Below, piece by piece: positions 34,589 to 47,300 of a DNA stretch of 64,000 nucleotides. The notes under the pieces were generated by a model. The model searched no databases. It saw only the letters and a program-made list of their open reading frames with translations, and had not been told where the DNA came from. Position 1 is the stretch's first letter, and every line of letters begins with the position of its first letter. The stretch is from Sorghum bicolor. Lineage: Eukaryota > Streptophyta > Magnoliopsida > Poales > Poaceae. The position numbers and the translations under genes are program-made. The stretch is taken from the NCBI RefSeq assembly GCF_000003195.3, contig NC_012870.2, positions 40,267,492-40,331,491 on the forward strand, written 5' to 3'.

Positions 34589-37518
34589 AACTCCCCCAAG
34601 CTTACCTCTTGCTCGTCCCTGAGCAAGGATAGACTCAGCTATGGATCATAAGTTGTTGCAATATTTTTTAAAAATTGACGGTACACATGCTTTTTTTTTA
34701 AATAAGTTCTCATCTCTGAGTTAGAGTAAACTGTCAAGAACTAAAACTTACTTACTTTACCTTTCACCATGGGACTTGTAACCGTCACTTCTGTCTTGGG
34801 TGGTTAAAAGATAGAACAGTCCCGTCAAGTGCCATGTCTCTTATTCTTGATCAGCTATAGCTCTGGAGTTTTTTGCAGATTTTCAAATAAAACTCAGAGA
34901 TTCCTTTGTATGACTCTCTCATATCTCTCTTTTGTGGTATTTCTGGATCCTTACCAAGGCAGTGATGGTATATGCCTTCTCTCAAAATATGTGGTATTTG
35001 TGGTATAAGGGATAGTGACATTGTCTTCTCTCTCACCCTACTCTAATAAGGCTTTAATATCTGGAGCTTATAGGTGGGAGATAAAATATACATACTTACA
35101 AGACATTTATTGTATAGTCAAACCATGGATCCAAAGAAACAAATCAATAAGCCAAATCAAGATGTGCATGTGTGGCGAATGAATAGTGTATGGTGATGAT
35201 GGTGATAACAATGATGAAAACAATGGTGGTGGAAGTCTAATTCTACTTTTGCTCTTTGAGGGGACACATACCTTCCTTGCTTTTGAAACTTTATGAGGAG
35301 AATGAGATGCTCTTCTTTTTCTTTCCTCTCAGGTGGGTATCTTGTACCCCTAATTCTACTGTCGGACACTTGTCCATTTTTTACCTCTCGTCTCACTTTT
35401 TCTTTCTTTCGAGGTTCCGGGCACTTGCCCCTTTTTATTTCCTCGTTTATTATTATTTTTTTTCTTTTTTTTCAGAGCACTCATCTCTTAAGATAATATA
35501 GCAAGTGGTAGTAGCAAGATAACTTGAGCATTTATTTCACAAGGAAAAACACAGATGTTTTTGGCTATTCTCTCCCGAATTAGGAGTAGAATATTTTTAG
35601 GTGATTTTGGAGATGGAAATGGATGGATATATGTGGATGGTACTTCCGGAGTAGAAGTAGCATATATATAAGTGAACGTGCAAGTGAATCTTGATTTAAC
35701 CACATGACAAGCTCCTAAGGGTCTACACAGCTTGACCACACTCAATGCTCATAAGCAGTAAATAATAAATGTGTGGCTCAAAATCTAGCAAGCATGTATA
35801 TATGGCTGTGGTAGGAATTTAAACTTTCATCATATAGGAACTCATCATGCAACATTTTAAAGATTTTTTCAAAGATAAAATTCTCCAGAATTCTAGCATC
35901 TCTAGGAATAGATAAACAGCAGCTCAACCTTCCCATATCATATCCGTTAACAACTTAGATTTCAGATCAAGTTTTCATCCCACAAGTTTAGATCTAGAGC
36001 AAGCTTTAAATTATAACAGTTATGTCTAAACTTGAGAGAGAACTTCAAATTTGCAAATTAGGCAGAGCAACTATTCATCATATCCATGCTAGAGTTTTAT
36101 TATTAAGATTCAGATTAGCATAGCCACTTTATTTATTTATTAAACACACTAAGCAAAAGATATATATATATATAAGCACAAAATCTTTATTTGGTTTTTC
36201 ATAGTTTATGTATTTTAATATTCTAATATAATATAAGTATAAAGATAGGTAGAAATACTTAGCGAGATAAATAGGGGTGCTCTCCCCCAAGCTGAATTTT
36301 GACGTAATTTCTCTTGATGTAGCTAGCAGGTGGCAGAGGTGCATTTGAAAGTCAGCAGCATTCTGACAGCGATTAGAATGTCCTCCGTCTGCTAGTCTTC
36401 TTTAAATTCTGTGGAGCTCAAATAGACAACAAAGCTTGTGGAACTAATTAAGTGTTAGCATAAATATCTAGCCTTCATCACGTTGAGCTTCCTCAATAAA
36501 TATTACTCCCTGTTTTTATATTTTTATTTTATAAAGTAGAAAAGAAATATTTATTTTATTTTTATGCCACTACAGTGAAGGTACTTATGGGTTTTATGCC
36601 ACTCGTATACTCATATGGGGCTTAGTATTTTTTAACATTTTTATTTTCTTTTCAAGATAGCATGATTAACTAATAATCTATTTAAGGAAAGTAAATAATT
36701 AAATGAAAAAGGGAATGCAGAAAGGATAAATATGGATAACTACCAATCTTACCTTTCGGCGAGGGTTCAATGTTTTAAGTCTTCTTGTCAAGACTTCTCA
36801 TCGTGTTCATTCTTCAGGTGCATAATTTGATTCAGGTGCGGACCTTGACGTCTGCACCTCTTGATACGGTGTCACCCACGTTCTTTGTGTTGCCCAGTAG
36901 TTCGAAGTGCGGTGTTGGCAGTATCCTGCTCAGTGTGTTTGTGCTCGTAGTGTACCTGCTCATAGAGACAAGGCAGAGATCAAGTGCATGGGCCCTGTTG
37001 GTGGAAAACACCAACAGAACCAAAAGTGTATTTGTTCTTCTCTAACCTTAAGCATAGTGAGCAAGACAAAGTTGATGGATGATAAGTTCATGAGTGTAGC
37101 ACTTATAACATTTGTCAGATCAGATCGCTCAACCTTATGGAAAGATAATCTATTTATGTATATGTCTTTTTCTTTATATTTCTCAATGATTGAATGTGTA
37201 ACATTTTAGCTCATACGATTAGGAGTGTGGGATCATGGAGGTAGTACTAAGAACAAGGATTAAAGGACTAAACATGTTTGATCAGTTGGGTTGGTTAATC
37301 TAGAGTTGTAAATCATACACGTTTGTCTCTTTTATTTATATGAACGCCAGAACCAAGGAGAAGCTTATAAAAGTGATAGTCAAGTACCTTAAGATGTTAC
37401 CTTGCTTGAAGAGTGATGGTACAGTATCATCTTGTGGAAGCTTTCCTTTCTTAGCGGTTGTGCATCGTGTTTGTGGCACCCTCCATGGATCATCTCTCTA
37501 TGATGAATGAGCTATGTC
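34589..37518 (-). other. 3' interior of element G, non-coding
   Basis: Reverse-strand homologue of the 3' interiors of A, C and F. On the minus strand the polypurine tract AAGCTTGGGGGAG is at 34603-34591, and a second motif CAGCTTGGGGGAG at 36294-36282. Near 36785-37000 it carries the same replacement stretch as F in place of the protease region. No gene is supported. Confidence 0.6.
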
Positions 37519-37523
37519 CTTCT
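37519..37523. repeat. Target-site duplication of element H, left copy (cttct)
   Basis: cttct at 37519-37523 and again at 51795-51799, directly abutting the TGTCGG and CTCGACA ends of the two LTRs. Confidence 0.95.
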
Positions 37524-38563
37524 TGTCGGTGTTTTTCCCCCGGGGGGGTCACACCAACAAGTAAATTTGTATGCGTGCTCCCCTTTCCGGATGGTGATGC
37601 AAGAAAACACAGAGATTTATCCTGGTTCGGGCAAGGGAAGGCCCTACGTCCAGCGGGGGGAGGGAGTTTGTATTGTCTTGCACCTAAGTGCTTGTACAGG
37701 GGCGAATACAAGCGTGGAATGAAATATGTCGCTCTGCTACGTGTGTGTGTGGGCTTGCGTTGTCCTCCTCTTCTATTCCTGAGTCCCTCCTTTTATAGCT
37801 CCAAGGAGAGACAAAGGGTACATGCATAGATATTAGAGTATGGATCGATAGCCGCATGGAGCGCTGACCTACTCGAGGCTTCCGTACGTCATGGCCTCGA
37901 GCTGTCCCATCTTGATAGCTTGATGATGATTACGCGTGCTCCTGCGTGTTGTCCTGCCAGCCGCCTTGTGCTGGTTCTGAGGCCGCATGCTCGTTTGGTA
38001 TGGTGGCGGATCCGGCGGAGCAGCTGTGGTGCTGTCAGTCGATGCCCGACTCGTCCCCGAGAAGGGACCTCGTTCGGTCGAGGGTCGGGCGCCGTGTAAT
38101 AGGCTGACATCTGGAGCGCTGACCTTGGGTGCCTCGAGCGGGTCCTGATTAGACGTTCCATCCTCGTTTCCTGCGTCCTGACGCACCCTGAGTCGTTCGG
38201 TGGGAAGGCTGCAAAAAGAACGATGGGACAGAAGCTTGTTCCCTATCACGCCTTCCGTGACCCGGTTGTTAGGTGGGAAACGTCAGGCGCATTTAATGCT
38301 CCCGCCCGCGTGCGCGCGTCAGGCGGCGGACAGTGTCCTAACGCTCGGCGTCTCTCGGTTCGCTCGAGCCCGCTTCCGTCTTCGACGTTAGTCGTTGCTC
38401 GAGCCTTGACCGATTCGCTCGACGCTATTTCCGTATTCGAGGCTGCGACCGTCGTTGGCGGCGCGTAAGTAAGATTAAGGCGTCGAATTGGGGGTCCCAA
38501 CCTTCGTATGGGCAATCTCATAATGCGCATCGCTGAGGGTACCCCTTATCGATACCCTCGACA
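37524..38563 (-). repeat. 3' LTR of element H
   Basis: 1040 bp; minus-strand TGTCGAGGGTATCG to AACACCGACA. It differs from the 5' LTR by one base in a G-run near 37541 and two substitutions (near 38020 and 38112). Minus-strand TATA box CTATAAAAGG near 37790-37799. Confidence 0.95.
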
Positions 38564-38577
38564 GTAGCCCCCGAGCC
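38564..38577 (-). other. Polypurine tract of element H
   Basis: Minus strand GGCTCGGGGGCTAC immediately before the 3' LTR start. Confidence 0.6.
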
Positions 38578-39489
38578 TTCATTCGAGCGCTAGCGCTCGA
38601 ATGGAGGTTTTGATTTACGGTCGAATTTTCGTGGGGGCGCGCGAGCGACCCCGCGGGGTAGCCCCCGAGACCTCGGAGGAGTTTTTGACTCCTTCGAGGA
38701 TTATGTTATCTAATTCGCAGAAACGCTTTCGACACCAGTGGTGGAAGATTCTGACTGGCTCGTTTTTGCCCGTGGGTTTCGACGTACTCTCGATAGAGCG
38801 AGCGTCTTTCATCCCAAATTGAGTTCCTAGCGGGTAGTCCAAGTGAGAACCTGTGCCCCTTTCGAGGGGGGTCAGCTGTAGCCCGGAGGCGTCCTCATAA
38901 CGCAGGGTCGACGTGGTCGGGGATACCGGTCTCATTCGATAGAGTCCAGCGGCTCGATGCCTCCCTTCGGGGGGATTCCTCTCGACTGTCTCGATCCTAC
39001 CTTGAACATCGCCAGCAAGTCCTCGAGGCGGGCCTCGATTTTCGACCGCTCGCTGGGGATCCCTGACTCTGGCGCTCGAGATCGGCTGTCGAACCCTTTC
39101 GGCGGGCCAGCCATCGACCTCCCGAGACTTTTGCGGTTATGTCTCCTGGCTTACGAGGGAAGGAAACGGTCGTGGCGGTTCGCATTTCTGCCCGTTGGGC
39201 GCGTCTTTTTAGGCGGATGACGTTGCGACACCGTATCGGCGAGGAATTCGGAGAGTCCGGCCTGTGAGGAGGGAGAGAGAGCTGTCAGGCGGCGCATTTA
39301 TGGGGGAGTTACCTTACTTCTCGGATCTGTCCGTTGGCGGTCAGCTGCCTATAAATATGTCGTCGCGTCACCGCCGTTCCTCTCCCTTCCGCCTTCTCGC
39401 TCTCGTTCTTTCGCTGCCTTTGCTTTCTCGTCATCTCACGCGCACACGCCCCCTCGAGCCGTAGCGAACCCACCGTCCCGTCAGCCAAG
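38578..39489 (+). promoter_or_regulatory. Promoter and leader of H's antisense gene, TATA box at 39350-39357
   Basis: GC-rich, no supported ORF. TATAAATA at 39350-39357 stands 133 bases before the ATG at 39490, with a pyrimidine-rich leader (ctcccttccgccttctcgctctcg near 39382). Transcription from here would run opposite to the element's genomic RNA. Confidence 0.6.
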
Positions 39490-42400
39490 ATGCCTGTAAG
39501 ACTCGTCGCCGCCGATGACTGGCGCCCGTCGTCGATGACGGAGCGCCGGCTGTTGGAGCTCGAGAAGGAGGGACTGCTGCGCCGCCGCACCTCGCTGTCG
39601 TCGCCAGAGTGGATCGCGCCGCCAGCGAGCCACAGGACGCCTCAGCCACCTGAGGGCTACGTGGTGTCCTTCGCCAAGTTCCACCGCCACGGTCTGGGCG
39701 CGCCTCCAAGCCGCTTCATGCGGGCCCTCTGCTTCCATTATGGGGTGGAGCTGCAGCACTTCTCCCCGAACGCCATCACCGTGGCGGCGGTCTTCGCCGC
39801 CGTGTGTGAGGGCTTCCTAGGGATGATGCCGCACTGGGAGCTGTGGCTCCACCTCTACAGGGGCGAGCTGTTTCACGCCTCCACCGGAACCACGGGCGTG
39901 AGGAAACCCGTGCGAGCGGGTTGCCTCAATCTGGTGCAGAAGACGGGGAAGACGGACCGGCCGCGGGAGTACATCCCGGTAGGCTTGTCGACCAACCATG
40001 CCGGTTGGGACTCTCAATGGTTCTACCTGCGGAACGACGACAACCTTCTACCTCCCTATTCGGGCCGTCTAATCTTGGAGCGCCCAGCGGACTGGACATA
40101 CGGCGTCGTCCAAGCTCATCAGCCTCGGCTCGACCCTCTCCTCGACGCCCTGAAGAAGCTTCGCCAGGAAGGTTTGACCGCCGCCCTCGTCCTCTCGGCC
40201 GTCCATCATCGGAGAGTTCTCCCTCTGATGTCACGGCCGCTGAGGATGGACGAGATGGGCCCTGGCGTCTCGTCTCGGGACCTCGAGGCATGTCGGATGT
40301 CCAGCGAGCCTCCGACGGACGATGAAGTTGCGGCCCGAGTCAGGGCCGCAATTGCCGGCGATTTTAAGCCGGAGCACGTCAACGGCTTCCCCATGCGACC
40401 CGACGCAGGCTCGATAGATCTGGTACGTTTTCTTCTTGCGCGCATCCTCGATTCTAGGTTTCCCCTCTAAGTCTACCTTAGTTTTGGCAGGGTCGGATTG
40501 ATGTCCGGTCCTCGAGGCCTCCAGTAAAGGAGGACGAGGCCGACCGCGACAAACGGCGCCAATCCGCCGAGAAGTCGAAGTCTGCCAAGGACTCCGCAAA
40601 AAAGGGGGAGAAGAAGAAGAATCTCGACCGCCAAGCATTAGAGGCGCGTCGAGCCAAATCCAGGCAGAGGGGGGAGCCTGAGGAGGAATCCCCTAACGAC
40701 GACGATGATGACGACGAGAGTAGCGACGACTCCGAGGGGATGGCGTCGCGTCTCGATCGGATCCTCGAGGGGCCGCCTCGAGATGACGTCGACGCCCCCC
40801 GGACGGAGGTGCCGGAGGAGGGTCCGAGTGGGTCTCGTCGTCCCCGGCCCGACGCTCCTCCCGCGCTCAAGGCGGGCCAGGACGCACCGCGCCCTCCTCC
40901 GGCGTCCAAGGAGAGCGGTCCGGCGAGGTCCCAGGCGTCGGGGCCGCTGACCCGCGGTCGCGCTGCGGCCTCTGAGAAAGGGGACGCCGGTCGTAGGAGC
41001 ACGAGTCCCGGCGCCCGCCAAGCGGGATCCGACGTTCCTAGGCCAATTTCTGCCCTTGAGAGGCCTAGCGCCCCGACGCGGGGTGGCTCGAGGTCCGCTG
41101 GTCGGGGTGGCGGAAGGCGAGCCGTTCTGCCCGTGGGGTAAGCCCTTTTGTTATTGCGGTCTTTGTCCCCTCACTCTCTCGCCTTTCCTCACATGCTGAC
41201 TTTTTCTCAGGCTGAAACGGACCCTCGAGCAGGCCCAACCATCGATGGCCAAGAGGCTCAGAACGGGTGCCGCCTCAACGGAACCAGGTTTGTAGTTAAT
41301 TCCCGGGTGTCGCGATATTATTATGTCGGTTACCATAACGTCTGACTCTTACTCTTTGTTTTGCAGGCCCGTCAAGCACCCGACCTTCAGCCGGCGTCGA
41401 GATAGCTTCGCCTTGTCCCGTGCCTACTCCGCCGCCACCAACTCATGATGCGACCCCCCAGACACGAGCGTCGGAGGGAGCCCCCGAGCCCCCTCGATTG
41501 GGGGTCGAGGGGGAGCCTATCACCATCAGCGATACGTCTGATGGTAACGACGCATCTGGGGGCGTTCGACCCATGGAGGAAGAGGCGTCGACTCCCAACG
41601 TCGCAGGACGGACCCCCTGGCCCGCAGGCCTTCGAGCCCTCGAGACGCAGAGGAAGATGGAGGAGGAGGAGGCGCGGGATCGCGAGGCGGAGCAGCCGTC
41701 ACTGGAGCAGCAGCAGCAGCAACCCCAGCCGGAGAAGCAACTGCAGCTTCAGCATGACGAGCAGCAGCAGCAGCTGGGGCGGCAACAGCAGCTGGGGGGC
41801 CAAGAGAACGAGCCACTCGAGCCCCCGCCTCAAATTTTGGCCGGACCGGCGCCACAGGCGTCGCAAGAGCCCGGCGATCAAGAGGGAGATTTGCCGGTGT
41901 ACGGGCCTCCCACCCCAGCGTGGCTTCTCCCGGGGGCGCCTGCCGCGATCCGGGCAGAATCGGGGCGAGCGGACGGAGTGGTGGCGCTCGCCTGCATGAT
42001 GCGCACCCCCACCGACCCTGAGTCCGAGATCAAGAGGACACTCTACGGAATGGACGGGATCGCCCCAGGGTTCCTCCGGGAGCGTCGAGCGTGGGAGGAC
42101 CGCTTCCCCTCTGAGGAGGACGAGATCGGGTCGTCTGGGAGTAAGGACGGTACATGGAAAACGGTGGATGACGACGGGAGGTTCCCTTGCCTCGCCGACC
42201 TGTTCTTGCGCCACGGGGGTTCCCTCGAGACCGTCGAGAACTTTCTCTGCGGCGTCAAGGTGCGGGCCGATCGGGAGATGGAGAACTGGTGTCCCGATCG
42301 GATTCGTATCCGAGCTTCCAGCGACCCGTCCGAGCCCAATATCTTCCTCGACGACAAGAAGGAGGTCGAGAAGTGGGAGCACGTCGAGGAGCTCCGCCTT

Positions 42401-43762
42401 TGGATGAAACACGTGGTGGGGCTCCTATCGGACGTCATCAACAACGGGCTTGGGCCAGCTTATTTTGTATGTGTTTCTCGAGCTCCAATCTTGGTGGTGC
42501 TTTTGGGTTTCTGTGTTCTAACCCCCCTGACCCTTGATTGGCAGGATATGAAAGAGACCTCCCGCATCAAATCTAGCTTCATTCATGCCACGAGGGGCGG
42601 ATGGGAGCAGCTTCCCCTCCTCAAGGATCAACTCCTCGAGTCACAGGAAAAGCTGCTTAAAGCTTATAAAGATCTTATAGCACTCGAGGAGGAGAAGAAG
42701 GTGAGGGAGGCTGCTTTGGCCGAGGCCCGAGAGGTCTCGAAGAAGGCGGAGGAGGAGGCGGTGCGGCTACGGGAGCGGGCTCTCACGGTCGAGGAGGCCG
42801 CGTCCAGAGCCCGGGAGGAGGTCCTGTCCCACAAGGGCATCATTGCGGACCTGGATAAAGAGAAGGGCCTTCTCCAGACCGACCTGGACTCCCTCCGCGA
42901 TACCTTCCAGAAGATGAAGGTGGCGTTCGTGGACAGTGAGGTCGCCAGGGGTGCCGCCGAGGACGCAAAAAAGAAAGCCCTTGAAGACCTCGAGATGGAG
43001 CGAGCTCGATCCCGCAGTCTCTCTGACGACGTCGAGCGTCTGAAGGGAGAACTGCTAGAGAAGAGTGGAGCCGTCGCTCAGGCTGGCAGGGTGATCGAAG
43101 ATCTCCGCGTTGCCAATACTGAGCTGACGCGCTCCAACAGAGAGATCGAGCGTGCCAATACCAGGTTGGTTGGCGAGAACACGGCTCTAGAGGAGAGTAT
43201 CAAAGGTATGTTCCCTTTGTCGAATTTCCTTTTCGAGGTGTGTTTGAGTTTTTTCTAAAGCTCCTTTGTATTGGTATTTGTAGGGCTCAAGGACGAACTC
43301 CTGGCCGCCCAAGCCGAGGCTCGCAACGCCAAGGCTCAACTCGAGGCTGAGGTCGCTTTGAACCGTCGAGTGCGGACGGCGATAAGCGATCTCTCAACCT
43401 CTTGGGAGGTCGAGCCTATGGATGAGTCGAGGGAGGACTCTCGAGGTGACGCACTGGTCGACCAGCTGTGCTACTTAGGTGCGACGCTGCGAGATCGGGT
43501 GCGGGATGCCCTCCACATCGGGGTGAAGCGGGCGATGGCGGTTGTCTGCTCGGGCTTCTCCTACGACATGGAGGTAGTATCCCACGGCTTCGTCACCGAC
43601 ATCTCTAAGACCGACGCGGAGAACGAAGAAAGGCTTCACACTTTGATTGATGACGCGGAGGCCCCTGGAGAGAGGCTGGCCAAGCTGTTTGAACCTGAGG
43701 TGCTTCCTCCTGAGACTGGCTCGGGCGGAGGTGAGGGTGGCGAGGAACGTACCATGGACTGA
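39490..43762 (+). CDS. Antisense six-exon gene of element H (PF04195-like N-terminus, coiled-coil C-terminus)
   Basis: Six exons join in one frame of about 1298 codons: 39490-40422, 40491-41137, 41211-41287, 41367-42466, 42545-43205 and 43284-43762. All five introns are 68-79 bases and GT-AG. Roughly residues 60-230 (GYVVSFAKFHRHGLGAPPS, MPHWELWLHLYRGELF) recall PF04195, named putative gypsy-type transposon. Exon 2 is lysine/arginine-rich with a six-aspartate run near 40697 and may hold a nuclear signal. A glutamine-rich tract lies at about residues 663-706. Exon 5 (about 943-1139) is a long charged heptad-like coiled coil. No enzyme motif is seen. It ends tail to tail with pol, 552 bases apart. 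The role is unknown; regulation of the element by an antisense transcript or protein is a guess. Confidence 0.8.
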
Positions 43763-44314
43763 GGCCTGCGAGCCTGCTCGGGGTGCCTCGGGCCCCTTGT
43801 ATAAAACTTAGTTAATCCCGTTTCTGAGCGATACAATACTTTTGTGGTTGTTAAATGTTTGTTTGTCTTTCCACTCGAGGTTCTTTTATTTCCTTTTGTG
43901 CCTACACATGTGTTCCTTGTTCGATCTTTCGTAAAACACGGCTTCGATCGCCTCGAGGGTGAGGGAGTGAGTAGAGTTTCCATAGCCCGGGGGCGTAGGT
44001 ATTCTCAGGCTCGCTATCCTTCGGTCCTCGAGGGGCTCGAGGCGCCTCGACTACTCGATCGTTCAAGGTTTACTAAGTAGGAAATAGAGAAACTTTTTGG
44101 CTTTTTCGACGCTTGGGGAGGGGTCGTCCCTCTGGTAGCCCCCGAGGGGGTGCGGACTATGATGGGTCATGGTCGGCATCCCCTTTTAACGTTGAGACTA
44201 TAATTCGTAACTATTTTTGGTACAAAAAGAAACTACTCGAGGAAAGACTTTATTTATTCATGCGTTCATTTACAAAGTCTTCGCACAAAAAGTAGGATCG
44301 TAAATCTAGGACTT
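43763..44314. other. Spacer between the convergent antisense gene and pol of H
   Basis: No ORF is supported. It should hold the 3' untranslated region of the antisense gene; no convincing terminator is seen. Confidence 0.5.
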
Positions 44315-47300
44315 CTAGGGGTAGAATCGACGTAGCTGTTCGATGTTCCATGCGTTGGTGAAGACTGCCCCCTTTTCGTCCGCCAATTTGTACGTTCCTG
44401 GCTTAAGGACCTCGGCCACCACATACGGGCCTTCCCAAGGTGGGGTTAGCTTGTGGCGTCCTTGGTTGCTTTGCCGGCGTCGTAGGACAAGGTCGCCTAC
44501 GTTGAGGTCCCTCTTGCGCACGTGCTTGTCGTGGTAGCGTCGGAGTCTCTGCTGATATCTAGCAGAGTTGAAGAGGGCCATGTCTCGAGCTTCCTCGAGT
44601 TGGTCGACCGCGTTTTCTTGAGCTTCTTTGTTCGATTGCTCATTGTAAGCCCTGAGTCGAGGTGACCCATATTCGAGGTCTGTAGGGAGGATAGCCTCAG
44701 AGCCGTAGACCATAAAGAACGGGGTGTATTTGGTGGCTCTGCTCGGCGTTGTCCTTAGGCTCCATAGGACCGAGGAAAGCTCCTCGACCCATCTCTTGCC
44801 GAATTTCTTCAATCGATTGTAGATCCTTGGCTTGAGTCCTTGTAAAATCATGCCGTTGGCACGCTCGACTTGGCCGTTAGTTCGAGGGTGGGCTACTGCG
44901 GACCAATTCACACGGATGTGATGCTGATCACAGAAATCCAAGAACTTTCTGCCAGTAAACTGGGTGCCGTTGTCGGTCATGATGACATTGGGGATCCCAA
45001 ATCGATGGATGATGTCGGAGAAGAAGAAGACGGCTTGCTCGGAGCGGATGTTAGTGAGGGGTCGAGCCTCGATCCATTTAGAGAACTTGTCAATAGCCAC
45101 CAGCAAATGTGTATACCCTCCTTTCGCCTTTTGTAGAGGTCCTACTAAGTCGAGCCCCCACACCGCAAACGGCCAGGTGATGGGGATCATCTGAAGAGCA
45201 TGGGCGGGCAGGTGCGTCTGTTTGGCGTAGAATTGGCACCCGTGACACGAGCGTACGAGCTCGACGGCATCCGCCACGGCCGTTGGCCAGTAAAAGCCTT
45301 GCCGAAAAGCGTTTCCTACAAGGGTCCGTGGGGCGGCGTGGTGGCCACAAGCCCCCGAGTGCAGGTCGTCGAGGAGTTTTCGGCCTTCCTCTATGGTGAT
45401 GCAACGCTGTAAGATTCCCGTCGGGCTCCGTCGATATAACTCGTTGTCTTCACCGTAGATCACATATGATTTGGCCCGTCGAGCGATACGACGAGCTTCT
45501 GTCCTGTCTTCTGGCAACTCGCCGCGGATAAGGCAGTCGAGGAACGGTGTGCGCCAATCGAATGGCCGACCCGGTCGTCGTTCTATTTCCATCACTTCTT
45601 CCTCCATCAAGAGCGCATCGACAGCATTGGTTGGTTGGGCGATGGTGGTATCGGCGCCAGCCCCCGCGCCTAAGTCGACGGATGGCTCGTGTAGATCCTT
45701 TGAGAATACATCAGGCGGCACTGTGCCTCTGGTAGATGCAATCTTGGCGAGTTCGTCGGCTGCCTCGTTGTAGCGTCGAGCGATATGGACGAGCTCGAGG
45801 CCGTGGAATTTGTCTTCGAGTCGACGCACCTCCTTGCAGTACGCTTCCATCTTTGGGTCATGGCAACTCGAGGCTTTCATTACCTGGTCGATGACGAGTT
45901 GGGAGTCGCCTCGGACGTCGAGGCGTCGTACTCCTAACTCAATAGCGATCTTGAGACCGTTGACGAGGGCCTCATATTCTGCGACATTGTTAGATGCGGC
46001 GAAATGAATCCTGATTATGTACCTCATGTGGACGCCCAAGGGTGAGATGAACAGTAGGCCGGCCCCGGCCCCAGTTTTCATGAGTGACCCGTCGAAGTAC
46101 ATTGTCCACAGCTCCGCCTGGACCTGAGTCGGGGGAAGCTGGGAGTCCGTCCATTCTGCGACGAAGTCTACCAGGGCTTGCGATTTGATGGCCTTTCGAG
46201 GCGCATAAGTGAGAGTCTCGCTCATGAGCTCGACCGACCACTTTGCTATCCTTCCCATGGCCTCCTTGCTCTGGATTATTTCGCCCAAAGGGAAAGAAGA
46301 GACCACCGTGATAGGATGACCAAGGAAATAATGTTGTAATTTACGGCGGGCAAGGATTACGGCGTAGATCAGCTTCTGGATTTGGGGGTAACGCGCCTTG
46401 GTCTCTGAAAGCACCTCGCTGACGAAATAGACCGGCCTTTGGACTGGCAGCGCGTGACCCTCTTCTTGTCTTTCGACCACCACCGCCGCGCTGACGACCT
46501 GGGTCGTCGACGCGACGTAGAGGAGCAGCGGCTCCGCAGGTTGAGGTGGAACCAGGACTGGTGCCGAAGTCAGCGTCTTTTTCAGCTTTTCGAGTGCTTC
46601 CTCGGCCTCGGGGGTCCAAGAAAAACGCTCGACCTTCTTCAGGAGTCGATATAATGGTAATGCCTTTTCTCCTAGTCTCGAGATGAAACGGCTCAGAGCC
46701 GCCAGGCACCCCGTGACTCTCTGGACGCCCTTGATGTCTCGAATTGGCCCCATTTTCGTGATGGCAGAGACTTTCTCGGGGTTGGCCTCGATACCGCGTT
46801 GTGAAACAATGTATCCTAAGAGCATGCCTCGAGGCACGCCAAAAACGCACTTCTCGGGATTAAGCTTGATCCGGCTGGTGCGCAAGCAGCTGAAAGCAAC
46901 CTCGAGGTCCTGGATCAGGTCTCCTCGTTGCTTTGACTTGACGACAATGTCGTCGACGTATGCCTCGACCGTTGAACCTATATGTTTGCCAAATACGTGG
47001 AGCATGCAACGTTGATACGTGGCTCCCGCGTTTCGAAGCCCAAATGGCATGGTCACGTAGCAATACATCCCAAAAGGCGTGATGAAAGAGGTCGCGAGCT
47101 GGTCGGACTCTTTCATTTTTATTTGGTGATAACCAGAATATGCATCAAGGAAAGAAAGGGTTTCACATCCCGCGGTAGAATCGACAATCTGATCAATGCG
47201 TGGCAATGGAAAGGGAACTTTTGGACATGCTTTATTCAAACTAGTATAATCAACACACATCCTCATTTTCCCATTCTTTTTCTTAACTAATACAGGGTTC

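Noticed and set aside
39926..40291. Minus-strand frames of 80-240 codons across 38500-43000
   Set aside because: They lie opposite a well-supported spliced gene in GC-rich DNA, where stop codons are rare; composition and lack of domains mark them as shadows.
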